Positions 11,642 through 21,500 of a stretch of DNA of 64,000 nt are shown here, one piece after another. The number at the start of each line of letters is the position of its first letter. The first letter of the stretch is position 1. The DNA is from Botrytis cinerea B05.10 (Eukaryota; Ascomycota; Leotiomycetes; Helotiales; Sclerotiniaceae). A program made the translations under genes and the position numbers. The stretch is taken from contig NC_037320.1 in assembly GCF_000143535.2 (NCBI RefSeq), positions 2,294,001 to 2,358,000 on the forward strand, given 5' to 3'. The notes under the pieces were generated by a model. The model searched no databases and was not told the origin of the DNA. It saw only the letters and a program-made list of their open reading frames with translations.

Positions 11642-12044
11642 TACATTTCAGCCAGTTATGCATGCCATCGAATCGTGCATTTCAGTTATCAGAACATGCA
11701 TTTCGGCTAATTATATATATCACTGGATTGTATATTTCAACAAGTTATACATGTTACTGAGTCATACATTTCAGCCAGTTATGCATGCCATCGAATCGTT
11801 CATTTCAATTATCAGGACATGCATTTCGGCTAATTATATATATCACTGGATCGTATATTTCAACAAGTTATGCATGTTACTGAGTCATACATTTCAGCCA
11901 GTTATGCATGCCATCGAATCGTTCATTTCAGTTATCAGGACATGCATTTCGGCTAATTATATATATCACTGGATCGTATATTTCAACAAGTTATGCATGT
12001 TACTGAGTCATACATTTCAGCAAGTTACACCTATCACTGAGCCC
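11642..12044. repeat. 123-bp compound minisatellite between cyclase and P450
   Basis: Three full units (11642-11764, 11765-11887, 11888-12010) and a partial fourth (to ~12044) repeat at an exact 123-bp period. Each unit is itself built of related blocks of 34, 21, 34 and 34 bp, each opening with T(A/G/A)(C/T)ATTTC. Units differ by a few substitutions. The period is a multiple of three, which makes a spurious 130-aa ORF. It fills the divergent 5' region shared by the two terpene genes. Confidence 0.92.
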
Positions 12045-12280
12045 AAGTGACATCACGCAGATGACCTACAGCAAGTTAGTGAGCAAAGTGACGTTGCACG
12101 TTAACCGCTGGTACATACAACTAGTTTGATCATATGGCTTTTAAATACAGATATGCAAACCCGCATGTCCCTGAATGTTCCAAGATTATTCAAATTGCAA
12201 TCGCCAAACAGGTAAAGTAGAATTTAGCTAAAGACATTACAAGATCATTCCTTGTTCCTGTTCTATACACAGGTATTACC

Positions 12281-14281
12281 ATGGGTTGTTTTCATTCCAT
12301 TCTAGAAGATCTTCCGGTCCTCAATCTGTTCATAAAGTTCACTATTGTCTTAACGACCTATTATCTCTTAATAGCTATTTATCGAATATGGTTTCATCCT
12401 TTGGCAAGATTTCCTGGACCCCGTATTTGTGCAATCACATTTCTATACGAGATAGGGTGGGATTACTTCTATGAGGGCACCTACGTGTACAGGATTGAGG
12501 AGATGCATGATCGCTATGGTGAGAACACTGGCTAAGATAGTCCTTGGAAATATGGTTACGCTAATCTTTTAAATCAGGTGCTATCGTCAGAGTTAACCCC
12601 GATGAATTATCTATTAGAGATCCGGAGTATTATAAAACAGTGTATGTTGCTAGCAACACAAGGTCCACTTCTGCCTATCCTGCATTTGCCGCAGGGATGG
12701 GTATTCAAGGTATTCGTTTTTATCTGTTTAGAGATGACCCGACGGCCTAACCTCCCGTAGGTTCTCATCCTGTCACGATAGATCATCAACTTCACCGCCA
12801 GCGGCGAAAACCGTTGGAGCCCTTTTTTACGAGTACAGGAGTCAAGAGAATCTATCCACTACTGATAGAATTAGTGCAGAATCTCACATCTCAGCTAAAG
12901 GAACATCTCGAGAGAAATACGATTGTCCGGCTTGATCACGCACTCTTTGCTTTCGCCGGAGACGTCATGTGCAGAATTTGTTTTGAAACCCAAGATTCCA
13001 CGTTTCTCTCAGAACCTAATTTCTGTCCCCAGTGGTGAGCCTATATCACGAAAACAGCCTATGTGAGATGCTAAGGATCATAACAGGTTTGCTTTACTCC
13101 ATACAATAACCCGTTCTTCGCCCATCATTGTGAACTTTCCATGGATCTTCAGGTGTGGATCGTCAACTAAAGTAGCCATTATTTTCCGTCTGCTGATGTT
13201 CATGCAGAATCGTCGAGCTAATTCCTGCATCACTTATCACTAAGCTAAGCCTCTCAGGCGAAATGCTAATGAATTGGAGAACCGTAAGTGCAACACAATA
13301 TCTCAAAATGTTATTGAGTAAAATAAGAGATTATGCTAAGACTTTTAGATGTCTATCGACTACATAGATAGAGTAAAGCGAAGAGTGGCTATAAACAAGC
13401 CCACCGATCTCAGTGGCGGATGTCCACCCTCTACATTATTCCATGATCTGTTAACAAGTGATCTGCCAGCCTCTGAGCTAACAACTGACCGGCTTGGAGC
13501 TGAAGCACAAGTTCTTCTGATGGCTGGCACCATGTCTGTTGCCAGGTCCATGGGTCATCTGGTGGTCCATATTCTCTTGAACGTAGATATAAGACAGCGT
13601 CTCACGGAAGAGCTAAGTACTATCGACTCGGATGGCTCGCAAAACATCCCATCATATCAAAGCCTTCAGCAGCTTCCATACTTGCAAGCGTGTATTAAGG
13701 AAGGTTTACGGTCAGTTATTCTATGCATAAGATGTTAAGCTGGAGAAATTTAATGTAGGCAGAATGAGCATTGCTTCAATGCATAGATTACCTCGCTGTT
13801 CACCTGATGTTGCACTTCAATATCGTGAATGGATTATACCTCCTGGAGTAAGTTTGAAGCATTTCACTAAATGTACCACCATGAAACTAATGGAAAAACA
13901 GACACCTGTAGGTATGTCCACGTATTTGATGCATTACGACCCGGATGTATATCCAGAGCCAAAAGTTTTCAAGCCTGAAAGATGGCTTGGTGAAATAAAT
14001 TCGAAGATGCTGAGGAACTATGTCCCCTTTGCCAAAGGATCTCGTGACTGCTTAGGTACAGAGTAAGGACACTTTCCAATATCAGAATCATTAGAAGGCT
14101 GACCTACATTCATAGGCTAGCTTATGCCGAGATCTCAATAGTTCTTGCAGCTATTTTCGGTCCGCACGGACTAAAACTTACTCTGTATGAGACCGACAAC
14201 TCTGACGTTGATCCCTATCATGCATTTGTGGGGTCGCTCCCCAAGCTGAGTAGTAAAGGTATTCGGGTAACAATGGAATAA
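12281..14281 (+). CDS. Cytochrome P450 monooxygenase (9 exons)
   Basis: Exons: 12281-12518, 12578-12709, 12761-13034, 13087-13152, 13208-13283, 13349-13710, 13763-13847, 13902-14062, 14116-14281; 519 aa. All eight introns are GT-AG and the sum stays in frame to a TAA. An N-terminal membrane anchor lies at about 15-37, followed by the Pro-rich hinge [10 protein letters not shown]. Further motifs are the I-helix AGTMS (321-325), ExxR (E380-R383), PERW (436-439) and the haem loop [10 protein letters not shown] with Cys461. It appears complete despite looking fragmented frame by frame. It would be an ER-bound haem monooxygenase, and by position a likely oxidiser of the neighbouring cyclase's sesquiterpene; that partnership is inferred. 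Confidence 0.9.
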
Positions 14282-15236
14282 CAACATTGAAAAATAAAAG
14301 TTTATAAGCAAAGTTGGTTGACTTAGAAAACACAAAAGCATTGAGTTCCAAGAGAGTAATTGGTTTGATATACAGCTACCATGTGATCAGGAGACATTGG
14401 GCTCAATGACAAGCGAGCCATAGTGGAACTCCTGCGGTAATATCACACGATCAGAAGAATGCGAAGGTCTATACAAGCAAGATGTATTTCCTTAGTATAT
14501 GAAGCTTTTTGCTCAACTCATTTAGTTGTTCCTATTTAGCGGAATTCAATTTCCTACTTGATCGTCTTTCAATACACAACCTAGCGTCCAATATCGCTTC
14601 TATGTGATACTAAGTCATGTAGGATATAACATTTTGAGTATCAGTATTGCTTTAAGTACTAGATCGAATTCGAAGAGATGCGAAGACTCAACACCTGTAC
14701 GCGGTGCATCCTACACAAAATATAAGATATTCGACATTATTATTATAAGGAGTTCTCATCAAACCTAAAATACTTCAGATAAAGTAAGATTAATCTGCGC
14801 TTTTATTCACAACTGATATAGTACAGTACTATGCGAAAAGAATATTTCAAAACGATTGGCAACTTTCGAAGATAGTTCCATTGAGCCACCTTTCAAACGT
14901 CCTCGGCTTACACAGCAAAACTTACAAATCTGCGAAATGCAATCTTCCAATTCCAACACATTTACGCAATCTCAAGTATTCCACCCTGTGGTGGCAAAGT
15001 TAATATTTTCGATGAAAAAAAATTCAATATGAATCCCTATATAAACTTTATTATATATATTATGATTATGATATATATATTTTTGTTAGTGATAAAATAG
15101 TTATTTTGTTATTAATGAATGTTTGTTGTTTTAAATAGGATTTTTTTAATATTGATTTTTAATAGAAAAAAATAAAATGAGAGATTTAAAGAGTTTTAGA
15201 GATTTTAGAATTCAATAAATATTAGTGCTAATGTAG
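14282..15236. other. Transition from genes to AT-rich block
   Basis: 3' flank of the P450 gene, mixed composition until about 15000, then strongly AT-rich. No gene recognised. Confidence 0.5.
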
Positions 15237-15660
15237 TTTATCAGCGAGCAGATCATATCACTGAGCGGATCATTTGAAAATATATTAGAATTAGTTATTT
15301 TTAAATATTCTTATTTTAACAATTAGTCATTATTTTTGAAAAGTAAAATGATTCAAAATAGTAATAAAAATTTAGTTCTTTAGAAATATAGTTTTTATAT
15401 AAATGTTTCTATTATATTAAATAAAAAATTGAAGATGTTATGTTTCTTATTACCAAAAAACTATTTCTATAATAATTTTTATATTAATTTGAATTTTCAA
15501 TAAAAAAATAGATTTTTATAATATCTTTATAATTCAATTTTATAAATTCAATTTTGAAATTTTTTTATTAATAAATAAAAGAAGTGTACAATTATACACA
15601 AACAAATTTTGTATATAAATTGAATAATCCACTCGCTGATCTAATCCGCTCGCTAATAAA
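15237..15660. mobile_element. MITE-like element with ~38-bp TIRs (RIP-altered)
   Basis: The left end TTTATCAGCGAGCAGATC (15237) and the complement of the right end (TTTATTAGCGAGCGGATT, ending 15660) match over about 38 bases, with mostly transition differences. The interior is AT-rich without an ORF. A similar right end occurs alone near 44705-44745. Exact borders and target duplication are unclear. Confidence 0.6.
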
Positions 15661-15708
15661 ATATATTATAGAAAAGGTAAATAAAAAGGAAGTGAATATA
15701 AGAATTAA

Positions 15709-15982
15709 TGTAAAAGAGTAGAAGGTAATAATAGTCATAACTATAGGAAAAGCATTCGCATATATATTAGGAATAGAGTAAGTGACTATATATAATAAAT
15801 AAAAGGAATTATTATATTATAGTAATGAGATAAGGAGGATAGCTTAAAATAGAGCATTCAAATTTTAGGCGTCAATTTAAAAAATAGAAAATTCGATATC
15901 TTTTTCAAATCTATAGAAGGGAAACTATAAATACTAGGAACTGATAGCACGTGACTTCTAGGTTACTTGTTTTGCTCTCACA
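15709..15982 (-). mobile_element. RIP-degraded solo LTR of the short LTR family
   Basis: Aligns along its length with the 271-bp LTRs of the 32581-34914 element (same TGTAAAAG start and CTCTCACA end, CACGTGAC core), with many transitions. No internal region follows, so it is a solo LTR. Orientation is given as that of the parent element's ORF. Confidence 0.75.
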
Positions 15983-16423
15983 TGAAAAGAAAGAGAGGAG
16001 TGAATATAAAAATTAGAAGAAGGAAAGAAGTAAATATAAAAGTTATAAAATGAATGAAAACCATTAATTGAAAGTTTAAAAGAAAGGAGAAGTAAGGAGT
16101 AAATTATTTATATTATTCTTAATTTATTTTTTAATTAAAAGTTTTATTGTTATATTATATTATATAAAATGTATTATAAAAGTATAAATATTATACAACT
16201 CTAATATATATATTTATATTAAAATCAATTATTAATTGAATTTAATAAAAATATATTATTAATTATTTTAAGTTAAAACTCAAGAATTTCGTTAAATCTC
16301 TTTTAAATGATTTTTTTTAATAATTTCAAGAAAAACTATATATCTAATTAATATCTTGAAAATATCTTTTTTAATATATCATAAAATTATTGAATATTCT
16401 ATTAATTACGGATTCTATTATTA

Positions 16424-16866
16424 TATTACAGGAGCTGCTTCTAGGGTCATGTGGAAGTGTCTAGAGATCTTTTGAGATGGTTTAGATTAAGCTTCAAATA
16501 GGAATTCAATAAGATTGTAACTAGTTGTAATTTTTATAATTATAATAATAAAATTAATAATTGTTTTTTTGAATATAAAGCTTTATATTATAATGAAATT
16601 CATTCTTTATATAAATCTTTATATTAAAGTTAATTAATAAATTGATTAATAAATTAATTAATAAATCAATTGGTTTTTAATTATATAATATTTATTCTAT
16701 AATTTCTATTATTCTAATTTATTTTTTGTTTTAAAATTAATCTTTTAGAATATTATTAATATAATTTTATGAAAAGCTTATAAAATTATGTTTGATATTT
16801 TTTAAAATTTATTATTTTAGGAATTGTATTTTATATTTCTAGAATATTCTATAATTAATATTATAT
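16424..16866 (-). mobile_element. RIP-degraded gypsy copy, LTR part 1
   Basis: Matches the outer ~440 bp of the intact gypsy LTR (GGAGCTGC, GGTTTAGA, GGAATTCAATAAG blocks), with pervasive C-to-T and G-to-A change. It breaks at 16866, where a TIR transposon enters, and resumes at 24884. It belongs to a minus-strand gypsy copy that continues to about 37.1 kb. Confidence 0.8.
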
Positions 16867-17955
16867 AACCGATATCCCGACATCTTACACAACCCTGTAT
16901 CTTACACACTTTGATCTATTAAATTAAAAATCGATTTTAAATTCAAATATCATTATAATAATTGCAAAATTAGTAAATAAAAATATTGAGATTTTGAAAG
17001 ATTTAAATCATCAAATAAAATGTTAATTGATTTTAAATAATAACAATATAAAATATTAATAATCTAATAAAAACTTATATTAAAATAAAATTAAATAATT
17101 CAAAAATTGTTTTTGAATTACTTATTATTATTATTATTAATTGAAATTTTGAAATTTTGAAAAAATATAAACAATAAAGTTTTATATAGGATTTCAAAAG
17201 TATATAGAATTTTTAAAATATAAAAGTAATTTAAAAATTGTTTTTAAAATATTTTTATATAGATTTTAAAAAAAATAAATCTTTACTTTAATTTAATCTA
17301 TAGAATTAAATTCTTATACATTAGAAAATATATAATATAATAATAATAGAAATATATAATAATAATAAATTATTAAGAAATTATAATTAATTATATTATA
17401 AATAATAATTAAAACAAAATAATGATAAACAAAATAGTTGATTTTAATATTTAAATAAAATATTTTATTAAAGATGCTTTTTAAATCAAAAATATTATGA
17501 TTTTATTTTTAAATGAATTTTATATTTAGAATATTTTTTAAATCTTATAATATTTTTAAGAATTCCAGTATTTATATTCAATTATAATTTAATTTTATGA
17601 TAAATCTAGATAATTATTAATATCAAAATTAATATAACTTTGAATTTTTCTTATTAAAAGCTATTTATTAAGATTGCTTTTTTATCGATTATATAATCTT
17701 GATATTTAATTATTATAATTACTTTAATAATTAATTTAAAATATATATTTATAATAAAATATATTTTTTTATAATTTTAATATTAACATTTATATATAAA
17801 TAATATTATACAATCAAATTTTCTTTAAAATACTATAATATATTAAGTTTATAATTGATTTCTATTTTATAAAAAATTATTTAATAAAATTCTTATAATA
17901 TATTAATACAATTTCAATTATTTATTATAAAAGCTTACTTTTTTTGATTCTTTAT

Positions 17956-18516
17956 TGTTACGACGGATTAGTAACAGGCTGTAGAATCACCAACGTATAG
18001 GCTATAATGGTATTATAGGCCTCAGTGATTCAGCTGCAGTATACCGGGGGACACTAGGCACCCAAGGAAAGCCTCAGGCATGTATATAGTATTAGTCATA
18101 GGATATCCTAGAACGTAGGATACAGTTCCTAGGACAATAGGTTCTAGGAAACGCCGAACATAACTTTGCAAACTTTTCGCGAAGTTATATTAGTAATACC
18201 CCAGGGGATTAGCCCCAGGACAAAAGGACAAACTAGGACAATAAGAGTCACAGGACAAGTGTCATGTGACTACAAAGCCGACTCGACTTGCCGACTCGAC
18301 TTGTCGATTCGACTTCAGGACGAAGGTCTATATATGGAATGGGTTTCATTACAATGTAGAGCTTCGTGCTCAAGAACAATCATTAGTTTCATTACTATAG
18401 TTACGAGAATTGCAACCAGTTACAACCTTATTGAATTCCTACTTGAAGTCTAGTCTAAACCACCTCGAGAGATCTCTAGACACTTCCACGTGACCCTAGA
18501 GGCAGCTCCCGTAACA
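17956..18516 (+). repeat. 5' LTR of gypsy copy A
   Basis: 561-bp LTR. It contains a ~30-bp palindrome (about 18161-18189, ATAACTTTGC...GCGAAGTTAT) and a short GACTCGACTT tandem cluster at about 18278-18313. A 95-codon frame inside is not supported as a gene. Confidence 0.95.
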
Positions 18517-18567
18517 CTTTGAGCACCCTTTCTGCTTCAAGTACCGATTCGATAACCAACCGCTAAT

Positions 18568-21500
18568 ATGGCATCCAGAGCTACCGCCACAGGTCAATCT
18601 GCCGGAGACACCAACGACATCGAGATGACCGACGCTCCAAAGGAGATCACTATCAACGAAACCCTTAAGATCGCCTTACCAGACAAGTACCAAGGTAGTC
18701 GACAAGAGCTCGATACTTTCCTCTTACAACTTGAGATCTACTTCCGATTCAATGAGGACAAGTTCACTACCAAGGAATCCAAGAGCATATGGGCCGCGTC
18801 ATACCTTCGAGGTGAAGCAACCAAATGGATTCAACCATATTTGCGCGACTATTTCGAGCATGACGATAAGGATCGCATGCAACCCACCCGAACAATCTTC
18901 AATAGTTTTGAAGGATTTAAGACAGAGGTTCGTAGAATCTTCGGAAATTCCAACGAGTTAGAGGTAGCGGAAGATAAGATCTTCAACCTCAAGCAGACAG
19001 GATCAGCATTGAAATATGCTACGGAATTTCGAAGATATGCTGGAACAACCAAGTGGGACGAAATCGCTATCATGAGTCACTACCGCAAGGGACTCAAACC
19101 AGAAGTCAGACTAGAATTAGAAAGATCTGCCGAGAGTACAGATCTAAACGATCTAATTCAGGACTCCATCGAATCAGATGATCGTCTCTACAGATATCGA
19201 CAAAGCCAAAGATCATACAAACCCCAAGGAAATCAGAAGCAAGGGCGTTACCGCAAGAATGAGGGTAGACCACGTTACAATCCACAGAGATACGGAGACC
19301 CCATGGAACTAGACGCTACGCACTACACAAACGGGAACGATGACTCAGAAAAGAGACGAAGACGAGATAACAACTTATGCTTTGAATGTGGAAAAGCAGG
19401 GCACCGAGCAGCAGACTGCCGAAGCAAGAAGACAGGAGGAAAAAGGGGCAACTTCAAACCTAAGTTCGGCAAGGGCCAACTTAATGCCACCTTTGCAATC
19501 TCAGAAAACTCAACTAAACCCGAAAATACTGAGACTTTCACCGTTGAGGAATTCCAGCAATTATTAGAGGAATTACCACGAAACCAAGAGGGCATGAATG
19601 CAATAGACTTATGGGAACAAGAGTATTACAGAACTCCAACACCCTCTGTGACAGAAGAAAGTCACCAGGACGAGGCAGAAGCGGACCACGCCACGATAAG
19701 CTGGACAGCTTGCTATGACGAATTCTGCGGAATCCATCGATCAGATAAAGAAGCAACCGGATGGTTCCCTAAGAAGAGAAAGACGAAGAACCATCAGAAT
19801 AATGTAACATGCGAGGATTTAACTCCCAATATAACTTCGCAAGAAGTTCGCAAAGTTACCCAGCAGTTAAATGCTACGGGACAGGCAGGACAGATATACT
19901 GCAAGGTTCAGATAAATGGACACATACAATCAGCCATGATAGATTCAGGGGCTACAGGAAATTTTATTGCACCGGAAGCTGTAAAGTACTTGGGAATACC
20001 ACTTCAAACGAAACAACACCCCTATCGATTGCAGTTAGTTGATGGACAGCTAGCAGGGTCTGACGGAAAGATTTCGCAGGAGACAATCCCAATACGAATG
20101 GGCATAACCCAACATACAGAGGTTATACAGCTTGACGTTGTGCCATTGGGCCAACAACAGATCATCTTAGGAATGCCATGGTTAAAGGCACATAATCCGA
20201 AAATAGATTGGGCACAAGGAATTGTGACATTTGATCAGTGCAAAAGCGGTCACAGGGACACGCTAGAGGCGTTCGCGAGACGTAACACGCGCCAAGGAGA
20301 GTTGAACGCGAACAACACCGGCGACGTAGGACACCCAGTCCAGGGTCCTCCATTAAGAGCGAAGGCCAGTACACCTCCTCTACAAATGCAGAAGCCAACG
20401 ACACGGCACGAAATCGCAATCGAGGCAAAAGAAAAGCCTACGATACCAGAACAGTACAAGAATTATGAACATGTTTTCAAAGAACCAGGGATCCATGAGG
20501 CTTTACCGGAACACAAGCCATGGGATCATGAGATAATATTGGAGGAAGGCAAGATGCCTGTGCACACCCCAATTTATTCAATGTCAGCCGATGAGTTAAA
20601 GAGGCTCAGAGAGTACATCGACGACAATTTAGCCAAGGGATGGATCAGGGAATCCGCGTCCCAAGTGGCCAGTCCAACTATGTGGGTACCCAAGAAGGAT
20701 GGACCCGATAGACTAGTTGTAGACTATAGAAAGCTTAACGCACTCACTAAGAAGGATCGATATCCACTTCCATTAGCTACGGAATTAAGAGATCGGTTAG
20801 GCGGAGCTACGATATTTACCAAGATGGACCTACGTAATGGTTACCACTTGATCAGAATGAAGGAAGGCGAAGAATGGAAGACCGCTTTCAAAACAAGATA
20901 CGGGCTATACGAGTACCAAGTTATGCCGTTCGGGCTAACCAACGCACCAGCTACTTTCATGAGGCTTATGAACAATGTGTTGTCACAATACTTGGATACT
21001 TGCTGTATATGCTACTTGGACGACATCCTAGTATATTCAAACAACAAGGTTCAACACATTAAGGACGTTAGCAACATCCTCGAAAGCCTATCCAAGGCAG
21101 ACTTGCTGTGCAAACCAAGCAAATGCGAATTCCATGTCACCGAAACAGAATTCTTGGGATTCACCGTGTCAAGCCAAGGGCTCAAGATGAGCAAAGACAA
21201 GGTTAAGGCAGTGCTCGAATGGAAGCAGCCAACCACAATCAAGGAAGTACAATCCTTTCTAGGGTTCGTCAACTTCTACAGAAGATTCATCAAGGGTTAT
21301 TCAGGGATTACTACACCCTTGACCACGTTAACCAGAAAAGATCAAGGAAGCTTCGAATGGACTGCCAAAGCACAGGAGTCATTCGATACGCTCAAACAAG
21401 CAGTGGCAGAAGAGCCAATACTGTTGACTTTTGACCCAGAGAAAGAAATCATAGTGGAGACGGACTCCTCGGATTTCGCTATAGGAGCAGTTCTGAGCCA

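Noticed and set aside
11658..12050. 130-codon ORF between cyclase and P450
   Set aside because: Product of a tandem repeat whose period (123 bp) is divisible by three; the peptide just repeats.
12281..14281. P450 as a pseudogene, because the reading frames look broken
   Set aside because: Eight GT-AG introns rejoin every piece in frame and keep ExxR, PERW and the haem cysteine.
10441..14281. Calling the terpene pair a trichothecene cluster
   Set aside because: The cyclase belongs to the fold family shared by trichodiene and longiborneol synthases, but product specificity cannot be read and no other tri genes are in the window.
18166..18453. 95-codon ORF inside each gypsy LTR
   Set aside because: Same frame in all four intact LTRs simply because the LTRs are identical; it starts in the palindrome, has no domain-like features and is destroyed in the 592-bp LTR variant.
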